This document shows, one piece after another, positions 7,238-14,505 of a DNA stretch of 22,988 nucleotides. Numbering within the stretch: position 1 is the stretch's first letter; every line of letters starts with the position of its first letter. The translations under genes were made by a program, and so were the position numbers. The DNA is from Lachnospiraceae bacterium. GTDB taxonomy: Bacteria; Bacillota; Clostridia; Lachnospirales; Lachnospiraceae. The stretch lies in contig CAAEEI010000152.1 of NCBI GenBank assembly GCA_900754855.1, positions 1 through 22,988 on the forward strand. Reading direction: 5' to 3'. The notes under the pieces are model-generated. The model worked only from the letters and a program-made list of their open reading frames with translations. It searched no databases and was not told the DNA's origin.

Positions 7238-8539
7238 ATGCAGACATTTATCGATGAAATTTCAGCGATTGTTTTGGTCAGATATGGAATCATGCTGCTG
7301 TTCATCCTGATCAATACGGCAGCTACCGTGGGCGCCATCGGAAATCTGTTATGGATCAGAGAAAAAAAGTGGTGCAAAATCGTGATGGGCTTCACCGGCT
7401 TTTTCATGAGTGGTTTGGTGGTGTATATAGGAGACTGGGATAATCTCCCGCCGGCCATGCTGACTTTTCTGGTTATTGTATGGATTTGCTGCGAAGGCAG
7501 CGGCTGGAAGAAGATCACCATGGGGATTTTATTATCCAGCGTAATCTTTTCCTGGAATGCCATTGTGGATAATTTTTTATGTTCCCGTATGGATGCCAGT
7601 CCGTTGTTCAGAGGGATTTTTACGGTGCTGCTTTTTCTGGGAACAAGATTCTTTGCACCGGAAAAAAATTTTGAGTTGCCTACAGGAATGTGGAAAATGC
7701 TTCTTCTGCTGATTCTGATTCCTTTATGCAGCGTCAGCAGTGTGATCCTGCTCACGGACATCCGTTATGTATACCAGCAGGAAATAGATCTGCGTCTCCA
7801 CTTTGCCATTCTCTGTATTTCGTTATTTTCTTTTATCGGATTATTGTGGGTGGTTCGGATGCTGGTCAGACAAAATGAACTGGAACGGGAGGCGGTGGTC
7901 TCCAGAATGAATCAGAAATATTATGAAATGATGGAACAGCAGCATCTGGAGATTCGCAGATTAAAACATGATCTTGCCAATCATTTGCAGGTGATTTCTC
8001 TTTTGCCGGAAGAAGAAAAAGAGGAATACATGCAGGGACTTCTGCACAATTTTTCGGTCAGTACACCGTTAAATTATTGCGGGGACTCCACGGTGAATGC
8101 CGTGCTTTCGGTAAAAGAAGATTTACTGCGCCACAACAACATTGCGCTGGATGCGCATCTGGATATTCCGGGGGAATTGCCTATGGAAAGAGCCGATATT
8201 TGTGCGATTTTTGCCAATGCGCTGGATAATGCGGCAGAGGCCTGTGAAAAACTCCCGGAAGAAAGGAAAAAAGAAATCCGGCTGGAGGGACGCATGAGAA
8301 AAGGAATGTTTGCTCTCCGCATAGAGAATCCTCAGGAAGAAACAAAAGAGAAGAACAAAAAGACAGGAATGGGACAATTTCCTGAAACAACGAAGAAAGA
8401 CAAGAAAAATCACGGGTACGGACTGCACAGTATTCAGGAAACGGTAAAAAAATATGGTGGAGATCTGGAAATAGAAAGGGAAAAAGGAGTTTTTTCCTTG
8501 TTTTGCTGGATTCCTCTGGAACAGAAAGCAGAAAGGTGA
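7238..8539 (+). CDS. GHKL-type sensor histidine kinase
   Basis: Membrane sensor partner of the LytTR regulator, AgrC-like. I start at ATG 7238 (433 aa), which has GGAGGAG at 7224-7230; an in-frame ATG farther upstream overlaps the regulator by about 85 bases and lacks support. The first ~210 residues form about six hydrophobic segments, the sensing part. A helical linker then leads to the phospho-acceptor motif RRLKHDLANHLQ with His244. The ATP-binding domain shows an N-box (FANALDNAAEAC) and a G-box (HGYGLHSIQETVKKYGG). Between them is a Lys/Glu-rich insert (about 365-385). The ligand is unknown; the neighbouring BceAB-like transporter suggests a peptide or envelope-stress signal. Confidence 0.92.
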   Translation: MQTFIDEISAIVLVRYGIMLLFILINTAATVGAIGNLLWIREKKWCKIVMGFTGFFMSGLVVYIGDWDNLPPAMLTFLVIVWICCEGSGWKKITMGILLSSVIFSWNAIVDNFLCSRMDASPLFRGIFTVLLFLGTRFFAPEKNFELPTGMWKMLLLLILIPLCSVSSVILLTDIRYVYQQEIDLRLHFAILCISLFSFIGLLWVVRMLVRQNELEREAVVSRMNQKYYEMMEQQHLEIRRLKHDLANHLQVISLLPEEEKEEYMQGLLHNFSVSTPLNYCGDSTVNAVLSVKEDLLRHNNIALDAHLDIPGELPMERADICAIFANALDNAAEACEKLPEERKKEIRLEGRMRKGMFALRIENPQEETKEKNKKTGMGQFPETTKKDKKNHGYGLHSIQETVKKYGGDLEIEREKGVFSLFCWIPLEQKAER

Positions 8540-8559
8540 AGGCGCTTTTTGCTTCTGTT
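8520..8559 (+). terminator. Weak hairpin at the end of the kinase gene
   Basis: AACAGAAAGCA (8520-8530) and TGCTTCTGTT (8550-8559) can pair with a single bulged A, across a 19-base loop, overlapping the kinase stop. No T-run follows immediately; the nearest is the A6T7A6 tract from about 8572. It may be an inefficient terminator or only mRNA 3' structure. Confidence 0.3.
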
Positions 8560-8651
8560 AAGAAGGTGGTGAAAAAATTTTTTTAAAAAATGCAAAAAGA
8601 GTGAATAATCATGAATATAACCGTCGTTTTTGCAGAAAAATGAAAATAATA

Positions 8652-8680
8652 TTGCATTAACATGCATTTTCCTGTAATAT
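8652..8680 (+). promoter_or_regulatory. Promoter of citrate synthase with overlapping inverted repeat
   Basis: TTGCAT (8652-8657), 17 bases, TAATAT (8675-8680) fits a vegetative sigma-A promoter, 66 bases before the chosen start. TGCAT-TAAC-ATGCA (8653-8666) is a perfect 5-4-5 inverted repeat that covers the -35 box and could be an operator; the protein that would bind is unknown. Confidence 0.6.
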
Positions 8681-8745
8681 AAAACATAAGTTGTCTGCGC
8701 TGATACAGTAAAAGGGCAGAGCAAAATGTTTTAGGAGGGATGAAT

Positions 8746-10128
8746 ATGCCAAAGCAGGAAGGCGTGAAAATGGACGACGTACAAATTTTAAAAGAAGATA
8801 TGAAGATTCTTGAACATAAGTTGCTGCACAGCCACAGAATCGATCCGAATCTTTATGTGGAATATGATGTAAAACGTGGTCTGCGTGACTCCGCAGGAAA
8901 AGGGGTACTGACCGGATTAACGGAAATCTCCGATGTCTGCGCCTATGATCTGATTGAGGGAAGACAGATTCCGGCAGAAGGGAACCTTTATTATCAGGGC
9001 GTGAATATTTACGATCTGGTCGCCGGGTTGAAAGAGCGCAGATTTGGTTTCGAAGAGACGATTTATCTGCTGCTCTTTGGCCGGCTTCCGAATCAGGAAG
9101 AAATGGAGATGTTCAAAGAGGTTATGTTTGAACTGGAAAGTCTCAGTGGACGTTTTGTCCGGGATGTGATCATGAAAGCCTCCAACCAGAATATCATGAA
9201 TGCAATGCAGCGATGTGTTCTTACTTTATATACCTATGATAATACGCCGGAAGATATTTCTCCGACCAATGTTCTTCGGCAGTCCATGGATTTGATTGCC
9301 AAACTTCCGTTGATTACGGTTTACTCTTACCATGCTTACCGACATTTTCGTAAAGACGAGACTCTGTTTATCCGCAATCCGGAAAAGGGACTGTCGCTGG
9401 CAGAGAATATGCTGCTGATGCTGAGACCGGACAGAAAATATACGGAACTGGAAGCAAGAGTGCTGGACATTGCGCTGATTCTTCATGCAGAGCACGGCGG
9501 CGGAAATAATTCTTCTTTTACGACCCATGTTGTTTCCTCTTCGGGAACGGATACGTATTCCTCTGTGGCCGCATCCATTGGCTCTTTAAAAGGACCGCGG
9601 CATGGCGGGGCAAATCTGAAAGCCCAGAAAATGTTTGATGACATTAAAGCCAATGTCCGGGATTGGACCAGTGAGGATGAGGTGGCAGAATATCTGCAGA
9701 AAATTCTGGATAAAAAAACCTTTGACCGGGCGGGACTGATCTATGGCATGGGACATGCCGTATATACCCTTTCTGATCCCCGGGAGGTTATTTTGAAAGA
9801 ATATGCTCGTTCACTGGCGGAAGAAAAAGGACGAATGGAAGAATTTGCCCTGTATGATCTGGTGGAAAAGACGGCGAAGAGATTGATTCCTGCCCACCGA
9901 CAGACCTTTAAACCGGTTTGTGCCAACGTGGATTTCTACAGTGGATTTGTTTATACCATGCTGGGCATCCCGCAGGAGCTGTTTACGCCGCTCTTTGCCA
10001 TAGCCCGTATGCCGGGATGGAGCGCCCATCGACTGGAAGAACTGATCAATGCAGGCAAGATCATTCGTCCGGCTTATAAATATGTGGGCACTCACCGGGC
10101 ATTTGTTCCCATGGAAGAAAGAGAATGA
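8746..10128 (+). CDS. gltA: Citrate synthase (Si-type, citrate/2-methylcitrate synthase family)
   Basis: Condenses oxaloacetate with acetyl-CoA to citrate, feeding 2-oxoglutarate and glutamate synthesis in the incomplete TCA cycle of anaerobes. I chose ATG 8746 (460 aa), 7 bases after AGGAGG; the ATG at 8740 touches that site and is too close. Active-site regions are present: HAEHGGGNNSSFTTHVVSSS with the first catalytic His, GPRHGGANLKA, and GMGHAVYTLSDPR with the second His and the family signature. A final Asp region is in CANVDFYSG. The N-terminal ~45 residues before the core are longer than in the bacterial short form but common in Clostridia. It is monocistronic by layout, with its own promoter, and its stop faces a convergent gene only 6 bases away. 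Confidence 0.95.
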   Translation: MPKQEGVKMDDVQILKEDMKILEHKLLHSHRIDPNLYVEYDVKRGLRDSAGKGVLTGLTEISDVCAYDLIEGRQIPAEGNLYYQGVNIYDLVAGLKERRFGFEETIYLLLFGRLPNQEEMEMFKEVMFELESLSGRFVRDVIMKASNQNIMNAMQRCVLTLYTYDNTPEDISPTNVLRQSMDLIAKLPLITVYSYHAYRHFRKDETLFIRNPEKGLSLAENMLLMLRPDRKYTELEARVLDIALILHAEHGGGNNSSFTTHVVSSSGTDTYSSVAASIGSLKGPRHGGANLKAQKMFDDIKANVRDWTSEDEVAEYLQKILDKKTFDRAGLIYGMGHAVYTLSDPREVILKEYARSLAEEKGRMEEFALYDLVEKTAKRLIPAHRQTFKPVCANVDFYSGFVYTMLGIPQELFTPLFAIARMPGWSAHRLEELINAGKIIRPAYKYVGTHRAFVPMEERE

Positions 10129-10134
10129 TGAGAA

Positions 10135-10494
10135 TCAGGCTTCAAGCTGATTAAGCATAAGGTACTCCCGGAGAATGGCGATAAATTCCCCTACGGAAGG
10201 TTTCTTTTCAAGGGGGTATCCGGCAATAGTCTGAAGATAATTCGGATTTCTTTTCCAGATGGCCGTAATCACAGTTCGTATATCCCGTTCTACAGAATAA
10301 ATGGTTGTGTGATAGTGTTTGGCCACTGCGGGATAAAGTTCTTTGGTTACGGATAAAAGATACTGGCGGTTGTTTAAGGAAAGCGTAACGGCATAGATGA
10401 GATAATCAAAACCAATATAACGAGGTGTTGCGCCCAGCTTCAGCAGCATCCGGCGCAGGGTGACGGTGGTGCAGACGGTGTTTGTGCTATTCAT
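10135..10494 (-). CDS. Stand-alone Spo0A C-terminal-domain DNA-binding protein
   Basis: The 119 residues resemble only the effector domain of the sporulation regulator Spo0A. LLKLGATPRYIGFDYLIYAV corresponds to the LHEIGVPAHIKGYQYLRDAI start of that domain, SVTKELYPAVAKHYHTT to SITKELYPTVAKKYKTT, and SVERDIRTVITAIW to the recognition-helix region SRVERAIRHAIEVAW. There is no receiver domain, so it cannot be phosphorylated like Spo0A. ATG 10494 overlaps the HTH gene by 8 bases (ATGAATAG), with GGGAGAG before it, so the pair is translationally coupled. It probably binds 0A-box-like DNA; two such sequences lie at the pair's own promoter. Whether it acts in sporulation or antagonises Spo0A is unknown. 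Confidence 0.85.
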   Translation of the reverse strand: MNSTNTVCTTVTLRRMLLKLGATPRYIGFDYLIYAVTLSLNNRQYLLSVTKELYPAVAKHYHTTIYSVERDIRTVITAIWKRNPNYLQTIAGYPLEKKPSVGEFIAILREYLMLNQLEA

Positions 10495-10744
10495 TTTCTT
10501 CTCTCCCTTCTAAAATGTGACGTGCGTCTTTCAGTAAAGTCAGTACTTCTTCCTCTGAGAGATTCAGAAGGAAAAAGGCAAAAGTGGGAGAAGAAAAACC
10601 ATATTTACCGTGTTCCTGATCAAAGTAGGAACGGGCAGATACATGCAGAATTTCTGCCATGCGCTCCTGAGTAAAAGCATGGCGGGAACGATATGCATAA
10701 ATCTGTACTCTTAGAAAATCGTAAAATTGTTTGTAGTTATCCAA
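10487..10744 (-). CDS. Small XRE-like helix-turn-helix protein
   Basis: 85 residues from a TTG start at 10744, which has a perfect AGGAGGG (10751-10757) six bases before it. The reading frame is open farther up to a TTG at 10768, but that would place the binding site inside the gene. Residues about 20-60 (HAFTQERMAEILHVSARSYF) look like the helix-turn-helix of the XRE/Cro type; the rest is a short helical tail with EEEVLTLLKDA. It is a single-domain protein, likely a DNA-binding repressor or a partner of the Spo0A-like protein whose gene it overlaps. Target DNA is not known. Confidence 0.75.
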   Translation of the reverse strand: MDNYKQFYDFLRVQIYAYRSRHAFTQERMAEILHVSARSYFDQEHGKYGFSSPTFAFFLLNLSEEEVLTLLKDARHILEGREENE

Positions 10745-10760
10745 AACAGACCCTCCTATA

Positions 10761-10808
10761 CTCGACAAAATATACGAAAATTCTATCGGTAAACTCGACA
10801 GGATACAA
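10761..10808 (-). promoter_or_regulatory. Promoter with two 0A-box-like sites, upstream of the HTH/Spo0A-like pair
   Basis: On the minus strand TTGTAT (forward 10803-10808), 17 bases and TAGAAT (forward 10780-10785) form a good sigma-A-type promoter. TGTCGAG occurs on the same strand at forward 10794-10800, inside the spacer, and again at 10761-10767, just downstream of the expected start of transcription. The two copies are 33 bp apart, about three helical turns. The Spo0A box is TGTCGAA, so each copy differs at one base. The positions would fit repression, most simply autorepression by the Spo0A-like product. Confidence 0.6.
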
Positions 10809-10889
10809 TGAAGTATACCTCAGGGAAATAATAAAATTCATATTAATTCATCTTGTATCATAAAAAATATAAAAATATCTATGGAAAAT

Positions 10890-10932
10890 AAAACTGCTGC
10901 AATAATCCTTTCACAGATGCTGCAGCAGTTTT
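10890..10932 (-). terminator. Strong hairpin terminator of the PsiE-like gene
   Basis: AAAACTGCTGCA (10890-10901) and TGCAGCAGTTTT (10921-10932) form a perfect 12-bp stem with a 19-base loop, starting 18 bases after the stop of the minus-strand gene. On the minus strand the stem ends in TTTTATTTT. The A/T ends would also allow some termination in the plus direction. Confidence 0.8.
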
Positions 10933-10950
10933 GCTATTTTGCGGGGAAGA

Positions 10951-11397
10951 TTAATCCGGGGAATTCGAAGAAGATGCAGTACCGTCTGCCCCGTCTTTTT
11001 TCTTTTCGGAATGCGATAGTCGGGAAAGAAGAAAAAAGTCAATAACGAAAAGAAGCGCTATGGTGATAATGGAAATCAGATTTTCCATCGGGCTGGTTTC
11101 TTCGATAATCATATGGCGGGCAACAACAAACATTAAAACTTCCAGTAAGGTATCTTTTCCTGGATTACAAAGCAGTTTAAAAAATTCGATGCCGATCACC
11201 ACGCTGAATACAGTACCGGCAAAATGAAGGAAACTTCCGTTTTCTTCCCGGTGCGCAACGAAATCAAGAAAAGGTTCCCAAAGGCCGATGATGGCAATGA
11301 TGATGGCGATAAAGATAATACCGGCCATAATATGCTCAAGAAAAAGGCTGGGATTGTTTAATGGTGAAAATTTTTTTGGAGCGTTAGGTTTTTGCAT
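10951..11397 (-). CDS. Small membrane protein, possibly PsiE family
   Basis: 148 residues from ATG 11397, preceded by AAGGAAG at good spacing; the frame is open to 11439 but the upstream part has no binding site. Four hydrophobic segments are visible: IMAGIIFIAIIIAIIGLW, FAGTVFSVVIGIEFFKLL, LEVLMFVVARHMII and LISIITIALLFVIDFFLL. A Lys/Asp/Ser-rich polar tail follows. The four-helix layout with a charged region after helix 2 and VARHMIIEE after helix 3 recalls the phosphate-starvation-inducible PsiE family, whose biochemical role is unknown. It stands alone, divergent from the carrier gene, with its own terminator. The family match is tentative. Confidence 0.65.
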   Translation of the reverse strand: MQKPNAPKKFSPLNNPSLFLEHIMAGIIFIAIIIAIIGLWEPFLDFVAHREENGSFLHFAGTVFSVVIGIEFFKLLCNPGKDTLLEVLMFVVARHMIIEETSPMENLISIITIALLFVIDFFLLSRLSHSEKKKDGADGTASSSNSPD

Positions 11398-11507
11398 ACA
11401 TTTACTTCCTTTATCGATTTTTTTACTGTGGGTTAACATATTGTAGGTTTACTATAGCACAGGAAGAGGGAGAAGGACAACTTTAATATAGAAAGAAGGA
11501 GAAAAAT

Positions 11508-12413
11508 TTGAAAGAATTAATCAATTTGCAGCTGATGATTTTTTCCCTGATTGCCCTGGGCTTATTTGTCAGAAAAGCGGGCATTGTCGGAAAAACCGGG
11601 CAAAAGAACATGACGGATCTGGTGGTAAAGCTGGTTTTGCCCTGTAATATTGTGCAGTCTTTTCTTATCAGGTTTTCTGCCGATATTGCCAGAAACTTTA
11701 TGGGTATTTTTATCATTTCTTTACTCATTCAGGCCGGCTGCGTGCTCATGGGACATTGGCTGTTTAGAAAAACAGGAGAAGAGAGAAGAAAATGTCTGCG
11801 CTATGGAATCATTTGTTCCAATGCGGGGTTCATGGGGAATCCCCTTGCTCTGGGTGTTTTTGGGACCATGGGGCTTACGCTTGCCTCGATTTATCTGATC
11901 CCGCAGAGGGTAATGATGTGGTCAGAAGGAATCGCCGTGTTTACGGAAGCGCCCAGCAAAAGAATGCTTTTAAAAAAAGTAATGACCCATCCCTGCATCA
12001 TCGCCTGCGGTCTGGGGCTTTTTTTTATGCTTACCGGAATTCGGCCGCCGGAATTTGCGCTGGATGTCATTTCTTCCGTCAGCAGTTGCAATACGGCGCT
12101 GTCGATGATGGTCATTGGTATGATTCTGGCAGACGCAGATCCCCGTACCCTGTTTGATCGGGACATCTTCGCCTATTCCTTTCTGCGGCTTGCCGGTATT
12201 CCCTTTCTGGTCTGGCTTGGATGCAGCCTGTGCCATGTAGACCCGCTGGTCTCCGGAGTAAGCGTACTTCTGGCGGCCATGCCCGCCGGCGCGACCACCA
12301 CGATTTTGGCGGCACAGTATAATGGAGACGCAGAATTTGCAGTAAAGCTGGTTGTTTTTTCCACAGCAGCTTCTCTTATTACAACGCCACTGTGGAGTAT
12401 GGTGTTGCTGTAG
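11508..12413 (+). CDS. AEC-family transporter (auxin efflux carrier-like permease)
   Basis: Secondary transporter of the AEC (MdcF/MleP-like) family, which in bacteria moves organic acids such as malate, malonate or lactate. 301 residues with about ten hydrophobic segments in two similar halves. The N-terminal wording LMIFSLIALGLFVRKAGIVG then NMTDLVVKLVLPCNIVQSF, and MPAGATTTILAAQYNGD near residue 265, fit the family well. Translation starts at TTG 11508, which has AAGGAG six bases before it; no ATG is near. It is divergent from the PsiE-like gene. Substrate is not readable; proximity to citrate synthase is not an operon link. Confidence 0.88.
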   Translation: MKELINLQLMIFSLIALGLFVRKAGIVGKTGQKNMTDLVVKLVLPCNIVQSFLIRFSADIARNFMGIFIISLLIQAGCVLMGHWLFRKTGEERRKCLRYGIICSNAGFMGNPLALGVFGTMGLTLASIYLIPQRVMMWSEGIAVFTEAPSKRMLLKKVMTHPCIIACGLGLFFMLTGIRPPEFALDVISSVSSCNTALSMMVIGMILADADPRTLFDRDIFAYSFLRLAGIPFLVWLGCSLCHVDPLVSGVSVLLAAMPAGATTTILAAQYNGDAEFAVKLVVFSTAASLITTPLWSMVLL

Positions 12414-12470
12414 AGGGAGAATTTTGAGAAATCATTGGAAAAATGTATAAATATAAGAGGGAAGTGAAGC

Positions 12471-12496
12471 GTAAAATGTATCATTTACCGTTTTTT
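12471..12496 (+). terminator. Probable terminator after the AEC carrier
   Basis: GTAAAATG (12471-12478) pairs with CATTTAC (12482-12488), with one bulged A and a 3-base loop, followed by CG and six T (12491-12496). The stem is A/T-rich and short, so efficiency is uncertain. Confidence 0.45.
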
Positions 12497-12507
12497 ATGC
12501 AAAAGGC

Positions 12508-12536
12508 TTGTATTTTTGATAATAAGCTTGTAAAAT
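12508..12536 (+). promoter_or_regulatory. Promoter of the capsule regulatory operon
   Basis: TTGTAT (12508-12513), 17 bases, TAAAAT (12531-12536) is a plausible sigma-A promoter about 70 bases upstream of cpsB. GCTTGTA occurs twice, 20 bases apart (12506-12512 and 12526-12532), overlapping both boxes. A second -10-like TATAAT is at 12554-12559 without a good -35. Confidence 0.55.
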
Positions 12537-12605
12537 AACTTAAGCATAAAAATTATAATTATTAGTGGAAAAGTTGTAATTTTTTATGGAAAGGATGAAA
12601 TAAAA

Positions 12606-13313
12606 ATGGCGGTGATAGATTTTCATTCTCATATACTTCCCGGTATAGATGATGGGAGTAAAGATGTAGAAATGTCCATGGAAATGTTGAGAATGGCGTT
12701 GGAGCAGGGAGTAGAGATTATGCTTGCTACTCCTCATTTTTATGCATCGCAGCAACGAATCGATGATTTTCTGTTAAACCGACAGGCCGCATTGGAAAGA
12801 TTGGAGAATCGACGTAATTCTTTTGTCCCGGAATTAAAGCTGGGAGCAGAAGTAGCCTTTTTTCCGGGAATGAGTCAGGCGGATCGTCTTGAGGAACTTC
12901 TGATAGAAGGATCGCGGGTATTGTTGCTGGAAATGCCGTTTACTTCCTGGTCAGAATCTACAGTGGATGAGGTGGCAGAACTGGTTAAAAAAAGAAATAT
13001 GCAGGTTGTTCTTGCGCATCTGGATCGTTATATGGGTATGACAGAAAATCGAAAACAGATGGCTCGTCTGCTGGAGTGGCCGATATATGTGCAGATAAAT
13101 GCGGAAAGTCTTTTATCCTGGAAAACCAGAGGGAAAGTCATTAAGATGTTCAGACAAAATAAAGCGCATTTTTTGGGCAGCGATTGCCACCGGCTAATAA
13201 AAAGAGAGCCAAATCTTGGTAAGGGACGAGAAGTTCTTCGAAAAAAACTGGGAGAATCCTTTGTTCAGGATATGGATGAAAAAGGCAGCCTGTTGCTGCA
13301 TTTAGGAGGATAA
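12606..13313 (+). CDS. cpsB: CpsB/YwqE-type PHP-domain phosphotyrosine phosphatase
   Basis: Manganese-dependent phosphatase that removes phosphate from the tyrosine cluster of the CpsD kinase and so controls capsule assembly. 235 residues of PHP fold: the HSH metal motif in DFHSHILPGIDDGSKD (5-20), ATPHFY around residue 41, the ligand Glu in LGAEVAFF, a His in VVLAHLDRY, and SDCHR near the end. The family usually has AHPERY; here AHLDRY keeps the His but changes two neighbours. AAGGATG lies about 10 bases before the ATG. It opens the operon with LCP, CpsC and CpsD, and the order B-A-C-D is a known variant of cpsABCD. Confidence 0.92.
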   Translation: MAVIDFHSHILPGIDDGSKDVEMSMEMLRMALEQGVEIMLATPHFYASQQRIDDFLLNRQAALERLENRRNSFVPELKLGAEVAFFPGMSQADRLEELLIEGSRVLLLEMPFTSWSESTVDEVAELVKKRNMQVVLAHLDRYMGMTENRKQMARLLEWPIYVQINAESLLSWKTRGKVIKMFRQNKAHFLGSDCHRLIKREPNLGKGREVLRKKLGESFVQDMDEKGSLLLHLGG

Positions 13314-13315
13314 AG

Positions 13316-13435
13316 ATGTCAGAGAAAGTTACTTATGTATTATGTGTAGTTATGGCAATGATCTTAGTTGGTCTTCTGGTTTGTGAAATGCAAAATCCGG
13401 AAGGTGGAATGGTGATGTTACAGAAATTAATGTAG
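13316..13435 (+). CDS. 39-residue single-pass membrane miniprotein
   Basis: A short frame from ATG 13316 to TAG 13433-13435. It starts two bases after the cpsB stop and has AGGAGG at 13304-13309, one of the best binding sites in the operon. The peptide starts MSEKVTYVLCVVMAMILV and continues GLLVCEMQNPEGGMVML, so one hydrophobic helix (about residues 6-23, with two Cys) is followed by a short polar tail. It resembles no family I recognise. Position and binding site argue that it is translated; function is unknown, perhaps a small partner of the LCP, CpsC or CpsD membrane proteins. Confidence 0.6.
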   Translation: MSEKVTYVLCVVMAMILVGLLVCEMQNPEGGMVMLQKLM

Positions 13436-13477
13436 AAACAAAGGGGTGAACGTTTCTTCGGACTTTGGAGAGGAAGA

Positions 13478-14494
13478 ATGAGAAGGGAAAAAAGAACAAA
13501 AGAGGATACGATTAAAAAAATACTTCCGTTTTTATTGGTGGTTATAGTTATGGTGATGGTGACAACAATTTTTTTTAGAAAAGTGGATCAAAAAAGCATC
13601 GCCACGACACCGGAAGAAACGACGGAAACATTATCGTTAAATACGGTGAAAATTCACGGCGTGCCATGTACACCTAAAAATAATATAAAAACATATCTTC
13701 TTATGGGGCTGGATGCCAGTGGGGAAGCGGTAGCAAAAGAAAAATACGATGGAACAGGCCAGTGTGATAGTTTACAGGTTGTTGTTGTCGATCAGGAGGC
13801 CGGGACATGGACCAGAATACCGATTAACAGAGATACAATGACAGAGGTCCGGTCTCTGGATGAAAAAGGGAATTATCTGGCGACAACGAAAGTACAGATT
13901 GCCATGGCCCATGCTAATGGTGATGGCATGGAATTGAGTTGTGAGAATACGGTAGACGCAGTTTCCAATTTGTTGTATGGACAGAAAATTGATGGCTATG
14001 CCTCCCTGAATCTGGATGCAATCGAAGTCCTTAACCATTTGGTCGGCGGTGTTACGGTGACCATTGAAGATGATTTTTCGCAGGTCGATCCTGATTTGCA
14101 AAAAGGGAAAACAGTCACATTAACAGATGAACAGGCCATGACCTTTGTACGTGGGCGTAAGAATATAGGCGATCAGACAAATGAAAACCGTATGAAGAGA
14201 CAAACGGCATATTTAAAAGCATTGGAGCCGAAACTCAGAGAGAAATGTCAGTCTGACAGTAATTTTCCTTTAGAAATGTATGATGAAATGCAGCCTTATA
14301 TGGTGACGAACCTGTCGCGTAATGATTTTATTAAACTGGCGGCAGACATTTTGGACAAAGAGGAAAAGGATATATTGGAAATTAAGGGAACCAGTGCCGA
14401 AGGAGACCATGGTTTTAATGAGTTTACTGCGGATAAAGACAGTCTGGCTGATGTGGTGATCGAAGCATTTTATAATAAAATCAAAGGTGAATAA
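13478..14494 (+). CDS. cpsA: LytR-CpsA-Psr (LCP) family ligase
   Basis: Membrane-anchored enzyme that transfers an undecaprenyl-linked polymer to the cell wall or another acceptor. 338 residues: basic start, one membrane helix (about 14-34), and an extracellular LCP domain. The expected landmarks are YLLMGLDASG with the first Asp, DSLQVVVVDQEAGTWTRIP, NRDT with the Arg-Asp pair that contacts lipid phosphate, ALVGGV-like NHLVGGVTVTI, and FVRGRK through NENRMKRQ, the late Arg motif. GGAGAGGAAGA precedes the ATG. It lies 42 bases after the miniprotein and 11 before cpsC. Its ligase role here, attaching the capsule to peptidoglycan, follows from the family. Confidence 0.9.
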   Translation: MRREKRTKEDTIKKILPFLLVVIVMVMVTTIFFRKVDQKSIATTPEETTETLSLNTVKIHGVPCTPKNNIKTYLLMGLDASGEAVAKEKYDGTGQCDSLQVVVVDQEAGTWTRIPINRDTMTEVRSLDEKGNYLATTKVQIAMAHANGDGMELSCENTVDAVSNLLYGQKIDGYASLNLDAIEVLNHLVGGVTVTIEDDFSQVDPDLQKGKTVTLTDEQAMTFVRGRKNIGDQTNENRMKRQTAYLKALEPKLREKCQSDSNFPLEMYDEMQPYMVTNLSRNDFIKLAADILDKEEKDILEIKGTSAEGDHGFNEFTADKDSLADVVIEAFYNKIKGE

Positions 14495-14505
14495 AGGAGG
14501 AAAAT

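Noticed and set aside
6637..7761. 374-aa open frame on the minus strand opposite the regulator and kinase
   Set aside because: Composition rich in His, Ser, Phe and Pro is typical of an antisense shadow; the plus-strand genes have clear domains and binding sites.
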